DNA of 64,000 bases from Acanthaster planci (Eukaryota > Echinodermata > Asteroidea > Valvatida > Acanthasteridae), in assembly GCF_001949145.1 (NCBI RefSeq), contig NW_019091520.1, forward strand, positions 381,183 to 445,182, written 5' to 3'. Below, in pieces: positions 12,301-22,400 of this stretch (the stretch's first letter is position 1; each line of letters begins with the position of its first letter). Both the position numbers and the translations under genes were made by a program. Under the pieces are notes generated by a model, which was not told the origin of the DNA, did not search any database, and was given only the letters and a program-made list of their open reading frames with translations.

Positions 12301-15300
12301 ACTTTAATAAAAAAAACAATAGAAAAAAATGACACAAGCAAAAAATAACGTTATCCCAGTTCAACAAAACAACAGTAGTGTGTAAACCCAGACCTCTTAA
12401 ACAGGAAAGCGGTGTGGAACTTCTTAAAAATGAAAAGTTGTGTCTAATTGTTGAAGATCCAGCTGGAAATAAAATACATGTAAGTATCAATTGAAGCCAG
12501 ATGGTTTGTTACTGCAACGGATGAAACTGCCTGGCCACTTGACTCTGACATGGCTTCAGGACATCACAGAGAGGACTAGCATGGTGTAACTTGACACCCT
12601 ACCTCATCTTCAGATTCATTGTGAGGAACACAGAAGCAGTTTGTGATCTCGACAAGTCCCTGAATGTTGGTGCCTGCAGTATCAGAAGGAAAAAAAGAAC
12701 GGTTCTAATCTCACAGGTCATTCAAAGATTGTAGAGTTCAGGACCACACTATGACCACAAAAATCCAATTTTAACTTTTTGGAGTAACCTACATGTTCGT
12801 ACCGCACATGTATGTACATTGTACATGGGTGTGAGTGGCCACTGTAATTTAAAGCTACAAACAGCTAGAAAAAACTGAAATGTCAGAAGTCCCCATAAAT
12901 GTACACACGTGTACGTTTGTACACAGTGGGTGAACAAAAAAAGCAGAAATTCAGGGTTAACACCTGAACAAAACAAGCCGAAAACAGCTAAAAAGCTGCA
13001 TTTTCACACCTCTGATTGTAACAATGTGCCTAATGATATGACAATGAAAGCTAAACGTGTAAACACCAAGACAAGTTGGCAGATTAACATTAATTGTTAT
13101 GGGCCAGTGGGCAGGGTTTTAATTGTCACAAGAAATTAGGAGTAGGCGCTAGGACTAAAAAATACGGCATTATTGCAGAATACCCTGCCATCCGCATGGT
13201 CCACCTCGTTAGCCAGCTACAAGGTCAAAATACCAGACGTGATTGTCCTGCATAAACATTCTCACTCCAACCTGTAGCCACGCCACGTCGAAATTACCAA
13301 CAGGGTAGTCGATTTGGACTTAAACTTTTTTCACTAATTGATCCCTATTCCTTTCAAAATGCTCTTGTTTCAGAAAGATCCTCATCCATTTTGTATTTGA
13401 CCACACTGGACGGTGCGCTGCTCAGGAAATAGTCATCGGCATGCGTGTGCAGACACTGCATGCTTGTTGTGAACGATCCGCTGGGCCGGCGCATCGTGAC
13501 GTCACCTCCAGGTACATTAACAATAATATACAGTTTAAATCACTACATGTACATGAAGAACATGGTGACTTTGAGCTCGACTGACAAGAGCGTTTCCGAT
13601 TAAACCTTACCACCACTACTGGAATCTTTGAAAGAGACTTTGTTCCTACATGTATTGATAAGCCTGATGCATTCGGGAGAATGAAGATAATTAACAACCA
13701 CAAAGGTCCAAGATAGCTGTGAATCTCTCATTTAAAAAAACTCCAAAGACCTGAGATGAGCTATGCCCAGTTCACACAAATCATAAAACATATGAAACTG
13801 TGGAAAGAGTTCCATATATGGACACCACTTGACACCCTGTGCACACACCCTGGGTCACGCTATTTAGCGTCGACAAGTTATTCAAGCATATTTATGCAAA
13901 GACGTTTTTGTGAAAAATGTTAATTAGGTTCCTACATATCAAATTCAATGTATTATATCTATCTGAAATGATATTTGAGTGTTGAAATTTGAGTGACAAA
14001 GTCGGGTCTGTTTGTGCAGTCCGACCGGCCGCCATCTTGTTTTTGCGTGGACGGCAGAGGAAAGAAAGATGGCCAACCCCTACATTGTGAAAAATTGTCA
14101 TTTTGCTGCGAGAATATGGAAGTAAATTTGGTGTTTTTCTTATACACTGGCAAGTGTTAGAGTAGTCTCTAAAACATAATAAAACCCCTTTTGAATCTGT
14201 AGGGGGTATTTTCAAGTTGTTGACGCTTTGTTGACGTCACTTGTATGTGTTGACGCTAAATAGCACGCTGCACACCCTAGCTACTGTACTGTGCATGAAT
14301 GAGGCTGGCCAAAAAAATTCTATGTGTTTTCTAAGTAAACAACTTCGTTTATTTCCTTCCTACATTGAACTTGACATGTTTTGCTTCCTGATGGCTAATA
14401 GATCACTGTATAGGGAATAATTACTGGTGTCCGCATATGGAACTCTTCCCAAAACTGGTAAAAGGACATCAGCGGAAGAACAGGACACAAACATAAAGAA
14501 AATCGCAGCAACAAAAGTAATCTATTGAATGATAGTAATGATGCTGCTGGAATTGACAACTTAAGATGGTGCTGACTACCACCCTGTCGAGTGTCATCGT
14601 TAGGGACATGCATAAAAGTGAGGGTGCTGTTGATTTGGGAATTCATTTTCTTAACTAGGAAATTGTAAGTAAAATTTGTCTTTTTCCGCATGCTCTAGCT
14701 CCTCTATTTAATTTCCAATTTCAGTTTTTTTTTAAATTTCACATAAAGCCAACATTTAATTCATTGAAATAAGGCACGAATAAGAACAAAGATTTTATGA
14801 ATATATGGATTTAAAGCTTTTCAGTCAAAATCTACACTCATTTTTGTGTGAAAAAAAAAATCAGTTTGCTCTACATTAAAAATGTACAAAAACTGTCGCG
14901 AAACATCTCAAAATATCCCAACTTTAATATTTCTTTGCTTTGAAGGCACCGATGGAATCTAAACTTGTATAAAATGTTTCTTTTGACATCCTCTCCAAGA
15001 TCACATCAAAAAGTAAACAGAAATAAATACTTCAAAAATTTATGATCCCCCCTATCGTCCTCATCTGATTGTGACAAAAACATGAAAAATGCAAATCAAA
15101 ACACTCTCCAGTCTGCAGTTAATCATTATCAGGGATAATGGCAATTCGTCATGTTCCTTGATTATTTAAAGTCCAGGCATAGCCTAGGCTATGCTAGGTT
15201 TGATAACAGTGAGGTTAAACAACTTCAAATTATGAAAATAAAACCAAAACGACATTCTACGGCTAAAAAGAATAAAACATCTTTTAAAAACAGAGCAGGA

Positions 15301-15584
15301 GTTAAAAACACGTCTGCACGGCCCAATGAAGGTACGGGGCTGCATGCATGAAGGGGGAGATATGAGATCATCAGATGAGTCTCCCCTTTGCGAGATGCCA
15401 TATGAGACCACAATATACTCCATTGTTACCACGAATTGAATTATTAACTGGAGTTACGTTAAGCCATACCTAGCAGAGTCCCGATTACTCTAGCATTCTC
15501 GTCAGTCCTTCTTTCGAACGAATCTACAATACTGAATAAAACTACCGGATGCACATGGCATTCTCGGGGTAAAACTGCCGCCAT
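6385..15584 (-). CDS. EIF3F: Eukaryotic translation initiation factor 3 subunit F
   Basis: Eight coding exons, read right to left: 15470-15584, 12603-12673, 12015-12094, 11046-11183, 10263-10354, 7994-8130, 7119-7232 and 6385-6477. All introns are GT..AG and the phases agree; the 840 nt give 279 residues plus TGA. The MPN domain runs from about residue 8 to 140 ([15 protein letters not shown], then [20 protein letters not shown] and [18 protein letters not shown]). The C-terminal part includes [17 protein letters not shown] and ends [14 protein letters not shown]. As in known eIF3f, the metal-binding HxH of active JAMM proteases is missing (the site reads GWYATGPD), so it is a structural MPN subunit of eIF3, acting in cytoplasmic translation initiation. 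It lacks the Pro/Ala-rich N-terminal extension of the human protein. The ATG context is GTCAACATGGCGG. It is divergent from CFAP126 at 17179. Confidence 0.95.
8679..8918. mobile_element. 240-bp inverted-repeat element (MITE-like) in EIF3F intron 5
   Basis: The left end GGGTAATGCCAGAAATTAGG mirrors the right end CCCCTAATTTCTGGAATTAC, about 22 bp with one or two mismatches. A relative with the same kind of ends sits at 42478-42700. Both also contain a similar internal GTTCTGGA/GTTCAGAAC stretch. No coding capacity. Confidence 0.6.
8966..9440. repeat. Two-copy direct duplication, unit about 300 bp
   Basis: Segments near 8966-9110 and 9264-9430 match. Both have AGTGTGGACC, paired TCCACACAA words, CCCCTTTCACGAAAAAC versus CCCCTCTTTGAAAAAC, then GAGGCA, GGGTTATTAG versus AAGGTTGTCC, and GAAGAGGAA(C/T)(A/C)GTCCAGGAAAT. 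The copies have diverged substantially. It lies inside EIF3F intron 5 and carries no gene. Confidence 0.5.
9541..9745. repeat. 22-bp minisatellite, about nine copies
   Basis: The unit is TGGGGTACGAAGAGCAACAA plus TG, repeated almost perfectly, with occasional GAGGAGC variants and a decayed right edge (AAAGGGGGGTACG). Because 22 is not a multiple of three, all frames cycle through the same codons and give long spurious frames on both strands. It lies in EIF3F intron 5. Confidence 0.92.
13859..14264. mobile_element. 406-bp inverted-repeat element (MITE-like) in EIF3F intron 1
   Basis: The left end GCTATTTAGCGTCGACAAG mirrors the right end TGTGTTGACGCTAAATAGC. The ends themselves contain a small palindrome. 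No internal coding signal. The surrounding part of intron 1 (12674-15469) shows nothing else that I can support. Confidence 0.5.
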
Positions 15585-17048
15585 GTTGACTTTTTTTGTT
15601 GAAGTGCTAAAGTAGTGCGCCCTCTAAAACATTGTCGTTCACTTCACCATTTACCACTTCACCCATTTGTCACTTCGCCTATTTAACAATTTGCCCATTT
15701 GCCACTTCGCCCAAGCGCCACCTTGCTCAATCCAGTGGACTCTTGCCAGAGAAAAATAAAATAAAGATACTCAGATATAGTGGATCTTCAGCAACGCCAG
15801 TGGAACGAGTTTCTAAGTGTGTGTGTGTGTGTGTGGGAGTGGGCAGTTGTGAGACCATCAGGCATCATCTGCTATATCATAGGCTGATCCATTAATTAAG
15901 CCCCACCTCATTATGCGGACGCGGCGCAGAAAAACAAGAATGTCTGGGAGACCCGTTTCAGACACTGGCGTTCAAGTTCAAGGGAGGGTCGCGCCGAACA
16001 AAATATAAGAGCGGCTCAGGTCGACCCAATTAAATTTTGGTGGCAGACACACGAACTTAATACATGTACATACATTTGCATTGGGTTCGGCTCATGAAAG
16101 CGGAGCGACGGTCTGTAGCTTTTGCGTCGCTCCAAAGGCCTTCACTAGTGTCGATCTTTCCGAGTCGCCAGCGTTGTTAACTGTTCAAGTTCACTCGGGG
16201 TGGAACTTTTGCCATACTTAATTCAAAATCTGGTTTTGGTTCAGCGCGACACCTAGAGTATGATATCAAATCAGTGCTCTGAAATATATGCGGATTGCCG
16301 AGCTTTCGGTAACTGAGTACCAGTCAGGGCACTGCAAGCAGAGTCTGAATGAATGCAGAAAAATCCACGTTCATTCCCCCTGGACTATAGAACGCCTGTC
16401 TGAAACGGAACGACTACCGCGATAATATAAAGTGCATTCCGAATTTTGACATTCAAAAATAGCATGAAATGATCAGGAACTTCAGAAATATTTTAGCAAT
16501 AGCTAAGTTGTTTACAGAATTCGTTTCTGGGTTATTTTCCCGGCCTTTTTCACAAGGTCTCAGTGCACACTAGGATGTTGAAAAACTTTGTGCGTTGTAC
16601 AGAACCCTGTTGTTTGTCTGACTCTCAATATTTTCAGTATTGTCTCCAAAATATTACATGCAATAAACCTGGCAAAAAGATGCAGAGATTTGTCGGTCAA
16701 TCCCAGGCCTGCTTTACCACGCAAAATATTGCGTTGTCGAAGTGGCGCGTGGACGAAGTAGTACGTGGGCGAAGTGACAATTAGGCGCAATAGCATGTGG
16801 GCGAAATTGCAAATGGTCAAAGTAGCAAATGGGCGATAAAAGACTGTAATGAATATTAATTTTGGGGAATCGACTGCACCAATCAAACCCCGTATATCAC
16901 ATGCTACTATAAGACGGACTTGTTGATTGGTCTAGCGTACTTACTGAATAATCATACTTCATTTATTGATTCAACCAATCGAAATGGCTCTTAAATAGAG
17001 ATTGGGTTTCCACAATCGGTTCTTCCTCTCCATTGGTTTATCTATTCG
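15585..17048. repeat. Intergenic, with degenerate repeat blocks in opposite orientation
   Basis: This is the 1.6 kb between the divergent EIF3F and CFAP126 starts. At 15633-15725 short words of the type CATTTGCCACTTCGCCCA recur. At 16728-16845 their reverse complements recur (GGGCGAAGTGACAA, GTGGGCGAAATTGC). The two blocks may be arms of one decayed fold-back element of about 1.2 kb. A short (GT)n tract lies near 15820-15836. CCAAT/ATTGG words cluster between 16865 and 17036, just before CFAP126. Confidence 0.4.
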
Positions 17049-17085
17049 GTGACCATGACAGCATTCTTCCGGCACGTTTGTTTAC
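17049..17085 (+). promoter_or_regulatory. Candidate ciliary promoter sites: X-box-like and forkhead (FOXJ1-type) motifs
   Basis: GTGACC-AT-GACAGC at 17049-17062 fits the first half of the RFX X-box and four of six positions of the second. TGTTTAC at 17079-17085 is a forkhead core. They lie about 95-130 bp upstream of the CFAP126 ATG, with an inverted CCAAT box about 15 bp further upstream. RFX and FOXJ1 are the usual activators of motile-cilium genes, so the placement makes sense, but both motifs are short and the assignment is inference. Confidence 0.4.
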
Positions 17086-17178
17086 GGAAGTGTTATTCTG
17101 AAATTAGTGGGTCATTTGTTGGGGTACGCTTAGTGAACACCTGGGACCAAGATCGCCGCGTTAATTTTCAGAGACAAA

Positions 17179-20144
17179 ATGGCTGCACATTTCAGTGCAA
17201 ATCAGGTAGGAAACCTTAAAAGCTTTATGGTCATCTTTGAGGATCAACATATGGACTAAACAGCGTCTAGTTCAGCGTTATGTGACTGGGAAGATTACTA
17301 GTATGCGTTTCAATTTCATCATGTTCAGACTGAGTTTTCATAATCGCCGGCCAGCTCCGCTAGGCCTGAGACTTGCGAGTTTCGCATAACAGATAACGAA
17401 CATGCCGGGTGTTCTAGGCAGAGTGTACGACAAAGCCTGTGCAGATCAAAGCTTTTGGCAGCATTTGCCTAAACAAATTCGACATTTCAACGTTTGTAGA
17501 AACAATGATTACTATTATTAAAACTGGTCAAGTAACCTTTAAATCGGGTGTATTTTAATCGGGGATTTCCCACAACCTACATTAATCTTAAGAGCACAAT
17601 CCAATGTCTGAAAATAACCTGCAAATGTACAGTCATGCAAGAAGGGCAAACTGTAAATTTGAAACGAATATTGAATTCGAACTTGATGAAAATTCAGATT
17701 TCCCCTGTGATGTGCTTCCTTTTGTGTGTGATGATGCGCAATTCTACATTTATGTTTTGCTACAGTACGAGCAAGCATTTGATAGCAAGAGACTGCAAAA
17801 CTGGCAACTCCCACACACATATAAAGAGGTAAGAGTGAAATTGTAATACATGACTCGCATTTCATACACGTGTGTTAACTATTTAGTATATTCCATAGTC
17901 TCATATACAGGTGTTTATAGCGTGGAAAGAGTCCTGCCTCAGATACCGGTATATGAACATCCGTGGTGTTGCCAAATTACCAGAGGTAGCAGCAAGTCAT
18001 TTTTTGCAAGTCCAAGCCAAGTCACTAGGTGTAGTCACAAGTCAAGTCACAAGTCATTAGGTGTAGTCACAAGTCAAGTCACAAGTCATTTGGTCTAAAC
18101 ACAAGTCAAGTCACAAGTTTCTTTGTCCAAGTACAAGTCAAGCTGCACATTATTTTGTCCAGCAGTAATTTAAATGCAAAAAGAATCAGGCGACAACTTA
18201 CAAAGTTACGAGTTTTAAAAATATGTGGGGCAGGTTGAGTAGCATCTGACTTGGGTTGGTAACAAGTCATTTTTTGCAAGTCCAAGTCAATTAAGTCACA
18301 AGTCAGAGCTGGTATTTACAAGTCAAGTCACAAGTCACAAAAATAGCGACTCGAGTCCAAGTCACATTACTCAAGTCGGCAACTCTGCAAATTACCTGAT
18401 AAAAATGAAAGCTTCACATTGCCAAAAGAATCATATGAACAATTTCTAATATTGGCAAGTCAAAAACATCCATTTTTATTACTGGTTTATTATGTATGCG
18501 TACAGTTAGCATGTATGTATACCAACTTCAGCAATTAGTAGCCTTGATGTAATCATGAAATGAGACAGTTTAAAGGTAAGTTACACTCCAAGTGAATCTA
18601 TTGATTATTGTGCTTGACAAAGGTTGTGCTAAAATAGCACTACTATTCATGGATACTTGTAAATCTTTGCGATGTTGTTTGATCTTTGCCTCTATCCATC
18701 CAGAGACCGTCATGCTATGAGGGCTTCACGCAGATCATTGCCAATGACCGTGGTCACCTGCTGGGTGGGGTGCCCAGGTCCCAAGAAAACCCCTGGGGCA
18801 AGTTCGTTGGGACGTGGGACATGCCACTCAAGATTCCCGGCAATGTGACTACCTTCATGGCCCGCTCCGACCCGGCTGCCAAGACCATTGTCAAGGGAAG
18901 GCTGGAGCATGAGGAGTTTATGAGGCAGGCAGCTGGCTCGCCAGTCAAGGAAACCCAAAAGGTGGGAAAACAACAGTCTTGTTGACCCCAAATAAGACCA
19001 GAATCAAGACTAGTGCATCACAAGACCTCAGAGCTAACACAAGACCATTCCCGAGGTCAGACGTGAGACCAGACACGAGGACAGACACAAGTCAGGCACA
19101 GTCCTGTACACAAGATAAAACACAAGCCCAGGCATGAGACCCGACATCAGACCAGACACAACACCAGTCAAGTACCAGAGTGAAAGGGAATGCTTTTGTT
19201 GTGACTTGAATTCCAACTGAAGGTTTGGTGTTGGTCTTATGGGGTCTTGTGATGGTCTTAAGGGGTCTTGTGATAGTCTTAAGGGGTCTTGTGATAGTCT
19301 TAAGGGGTCTTGTGATGGTCTTAAGGGGTCTTGTGATAGTCTTAGGGGGTCTTGTGATGATCTTAAGTGGTCTTGTGATGGCGTGAAGGGGTCTTGTGAT
19401 AGTCTTAAGGGGTCTTGTGATGATCTTAAGTGGTCTTGTGATGGCCTGAAGGGGTCTTGTGATGGTCTTAAGGGGTCTTGTGATGGTCTTAAGTGGTCTT
19501 GTGATAGTCTTAAGGGGTCTTGTGATGGTCTTAAGTGGTCTTGTGATAGTCTTAAGGGGTTTTGTGATTGTCTTAAGGGGTCTTGTGATGGTCTTAAGTG
19601 GTCTTGTGATGGTCTTAAGGAGTCTTGATTACAACACTGGTAAAGAAGTAAAACTTAATAACCTGGAAGCCTTTTGTGTTGGCATCCAGTCCATCACACG
19701 ACTTTTTGGAAGTCTCATAACAAAACTACCATAGTCACAAGGACTGGGCTGTTAAACGAAATGCTGTGTTTGCTGACAACTTTATTTTTTAGAGAGGGGG
19801 AAGTTAGGGGTGGGTTAGATGTGACACCACATCTCCCCAAATGCTATATCGCTGATGTGACGCAGTGGGTGGAGGGAAAGCAATACCATTGCATGCCTAA
19901 ACGCTTCCTAATCATCCAAATAATTTCTTTCTTTGCTTTTTATCTCTAGGCACCCAGTCCCCGGAAGGCGAGCCCCACAAAAGCCTCTCCCACTCCGCCC
20001 AAAACCCCGCCCTCTAAATCGCCACAGGAGAGGCCCCACAGACCATCCCCGCCGGAAAACGTGGACAATGCATCCCCCTCCCAACAGCAAGCCTCCCGGT
20101 CTCCAGAACCCGTTTCAAAATCGCCGCAGCCAGAAACAAATTAA
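17179..20144 (+). CDS. CFAP126: Cilia- and flagella-associated protein 126 (Flattop)
   Basis: Four coding exons: 17179-17205, 17766-17828, 18704-18961 and 19950-20144. Every junction is GT..AG and in phase 0; the 543 nt give 180 residues plus TAA. The N-terminus MAAHFSANQ-YEQAFDSKRLQNW and the core EGFTQIIANDRGHLLGGVPR, followed by NPWGKFVGTWDMPLKIPGN, are the Flattop signature (about residues 1-80). The C-terminus (about 117-180) is Pro/Ser/Lys-rich and low-complexity, as in vertebrate homologues, whose length is very similar. The family protein is a microtubule-associated component at basal bodies and in the axoneme of motile cilia, linked to basal-body docking and planar positioning. The tiny 27-nt first exon rests on the conserved peptide, an ATG in AGACAAAATGG and the GTAGG donor. 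Introns 2 and 3 are rich in tandem repeats. Confidence 0.93.
17990..18385. repeat. Degenerate CAAGTCA-type tandem repeat in CFAP126 intron 2
   Basis: Words such as CAAGTCA and CACAAGTCA recur dozens of times with irregular spacing (for example CACAAGTCAAGTCACAAGTC). The array is interrupted at about 18130-18260 and resumes. It is simple-sequence DNA, not coding. Confidence 0.7.
19020..19165. repeat. Degenerate AGACCAGACAC repeat in CFAP126 intron 3
   Basis: Variants of AGACCAGACACGA, ACAAGACC and CACAAG recur irregularly. The array lies just before the 21-bp minisatellite, with which it shares strand-asymmetric AGAC/GTCT words. No coding signal. Confidence 0.5.
19229..19630. repeat. 21-bp minisatellite, about 19 copies, in CFAP126 intron 3
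   Basis: The unit is close to AGGGGTCTTGTGATGGTCTT plus A, with G/A variants (GATAGTC, GATGATC) and an AGTGG variant of the junction. Some variants alternate in higher-order pairs, which suggests multi-unit duplications. As 21 is divisible by three the array stays open as a repetitive SCDGLKG-type frame, which I regard as spurious: it sits between two well-supported exons. Confidence 0.92.
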
Positions 20145-21290
20145 ATCCAGAAAAACCCTCTATAGCATACTCGTAACTTGAATTATATCGCAAGAAAAAA
20201 AATACATGTACATTATCATAGAAATAGAATAGGATTTTTTTTCAGACCAGTTCTGTTGCATTTCTGGTGTAAAGGCTTTGCTCCTATTAGAGCATCAGAA
20301 AGTGAATGAATCTGAACAGGGATGAAGCTCGTTAGTAGCCGGCAAAGTTCAAACAGTGCCTCTCCTGAAATCTTCCAATTTTTATGCACAACCAGAAAAT
20401 GTGGCATAAATTAGTCATCTTGCCCCATTTGAAATGCCCGAGGACTGTTTCAAATTTTACATTGCACACATTCCATTCCATACAGTCATACATTCGAATC
20501 TGTTTTGAGACTTCAAGTGTGTTTTTTTATCTACAACTGATTGACCACCTTTTTGCCACGGTGACCTGATCGCCATAATGCCATTGTTATGTTCCCTATT
20601 CTGCTTCAGAATTTGGCTAAAGCAAGAGTTGTAGCCCGGTCAATCAACAAATCAATCATACATAACAATGCCAAAGGATGAACAGAAGTGTACTTGTCAG
20701 AGTTTGTTTGAGAAGTACTGTGCGTGACTTGACAGAAGACTGCCTGACTTGTGTATGATTAGCATTTGATTGATTTTGGTTAACACTTGATTGCAACCTT
20801 TTTTGGAAACCTGGTTTCTTGATTTCAGATATCTTTTATTGTTTAATTTAAAATCAATAACTACATATCAGTCTTAACATTCTGATCAGTCAACTGCTTT
20901 ATAACCAGAGGTTCCTTTCCCCTGCATTAGACTTTTAGATTTGATCAAGAATACAAGAACTACAGAACAAGACCAAACAAATGGCATTATTTTCTCCACA
21001 AAAATGAGCTTTTCACAAATATGGCCTGGTTACCTACGTCTCTACACTGTGCACATGTAACGAACTTCATATTTAATATGTATTATTTTTGTAATTCCTT
21101 TTGTAGCACGTTCTAAAAGATGCCGAGTTCAGTGGTGTACAGTGTTCATATCTATCTTAGTTACGTTGGCTTTGAAAACTATGAATGGAATGTTCTAGAT
21201 GTAAAGATCGGTTCATCTTACTACGTTCTTCAATTTTGGATTTTGCCCTGCCCGACGTGTATTTCACACTGTTTGCTCAGTGTTTGCCCC

Positions 21291-21446
21291 CGAGGGCTTG
21301 TGGGAAAAAATCCACAAGCGTACTTGGGTGGAACTCGAACCCAGAGGGCTTGTGGGAAACAACCTACAAGCGGACCTGGGTGGGACTTGAACCCAGAGGG
21401 CTTGTGGGAAAAAACCCACAAGCATACTTGGGTGGGACTCGAACCC
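21291..21446. repeat. 52-bp tandem repeat (three copies) with hairpin and B-box-like motif
   Basis: Three consecutive 52-bp units begin GAGGGCTTGTGGGAAA. Each contains a hairpin (GCTTGTGGG...CCCACAAGC, stem about 9 bp) and, on the - strand, GGTTCGAGTCCCACCC or a close variant, which matches the pol III internal B box / tRNA T-arm. After the last copy a tRNA-like tail continues (CCCATGACCTCCTGCTCC). The likely source is the 3' part of a tRNA or tRNA-derived SINE that was tandemly amplified. No A box is found. Confidence 0.7.
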
Positions 21447-21588
21447 ATGACCTCCTGCTCCTACTACGTTCTTTCAAATTGAATGGGACAGGAGAAAACT
21501 GAGTGAAATACAGGAATAAGTGGATACATTGTAGTGCAAAACCTGAATTCAGAAAATTCTCTGTCAGTTAAATGGAGCATTTCATGTA

Positions 21589-21594
21589 AATAAA
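21589..21594 (+). terminator. Candidate poly(A) signal for CFAP126
   Basis: AATAAA is followed by GTGTGT within a few bases. It lies 1.4 kb after the stop codon, which makes a long 3' UTR; earlier weaker signals are possible. Confidence 0.3.
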
Positions 21595-22027
21595 GTGTGT
21601 ACTACTAATGTCATATTCTTTACAAGTATCCATTGGATATCTGTCATCTCAGGTTTTGTGTCGTGAATTTGTTGAGAGGAGTACACGTAAGACCCAAAGA
21701 GGGTGGAATCCTGACACTTCATCTTTAAGACTCCCACTTCAACATAGATTTTTTAGGCAAGATAGTTTCTCCAGCCTGCCTTGTATCCTTGGTATTAATT
21801 AGTACAATTGGTGCAATATTACTTTCACAACCACCTGTGCTTATCAAGGCATTTATCAAAATGGTCTTCTTAACTTTTCTCATCAACCCATAGACATTCT
21901 TAATTGCAGCATGTAAGAACTTCAGTAAAAAATGTGCCAAATAAATTATAATGCCCTCCCCACAACACTTATAACGGACACAACATTAACCGTCCTGAAA
22001 AAGGATGGTGTGAGGGAACTTCAAACG

Positions 22028-22400
22028 ATGTGATACATCTCCACGGAGCAGTAGTCATCAACCACAGCGAGGTGCCCATATCCTGTCAATGCAATTCCCT
22101 GGGGCAGGCCCAGCATGATGCACTCAAGGAAGCCACCTTGTGGTGGATCACCATTGGGCCTAGACACTGCAACCCAACTGCCTGACCAATCACAATACAC
22201 ACGGTGGCAGGATCGCTCTGGCTGACCACTGATTGCTGGTCTGATGGTGAACAGCCTGTCACCTTTGCTATCAAAAACAATCCACCGCCTTTGAACAGTC
22301 ACTGATTAGACGTCGATCAGGAGTGTCCATGGCCAGATACTGGGGTGTGATCTTGACTGGTATGGTGGGTGGGAGCTTACCATTAACGGGAGCTGTGCTC
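22028..22400 (-). pseudogene. TRIM-NHL pseudogene fragment (C-terminal propeller only)
   Basis: Read on the - strand, about 22400-22305 gives NGKLPPTIPVKITPQYLAMD and TPDRRLISD. The frame then shifts, and 22302-22028 continues with RRWIVFDSKGDRLFTIRP, VYCDWSGSWVAV, GLPQGIALTGYGHLAVVDDY and a final SVEMYHIV before the stop. The same landmarks close the intact neighbour at 28950-30905 (CCDHHGDIF, GLWNPLGLA, GELAVADMLSVKIYHKE). No RING, B-box or coiled coil is found upstream and the NHL strand linking the two frames is disrupted, so this is a truncated, frameshifted relic. It could instead be a 3' exon of an unseen gene, but the frameshift argues against that. Confidence 0.65.

Larger units (their letters stand above)
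20145..22027. other. CFAP126 3' flank and intergenic DNA
   Basis: No second gene is visible. The part nearest 20144 should be CFAP126 3' UTR. The strongest AATAAA with a GT-rich tail is at 21589-21594. The 52-bp tandem repeat at 21291-21446 lies within. Confidence 0.5.

Noticed and set aside
13422-13703. 93-residue reverse-strand frame in EIF3F intron 1
   Set aside because: The frame falls inside an intron whose flanking exons join in phase, and it shows no domain.
19239-19734. 129- and 91-residue frames with SCDGLKG-like repeats
   Set aside because: They are the 21-bp minisatellite read in frame, inside intron 3 of CFAP126 between two conserved exons.
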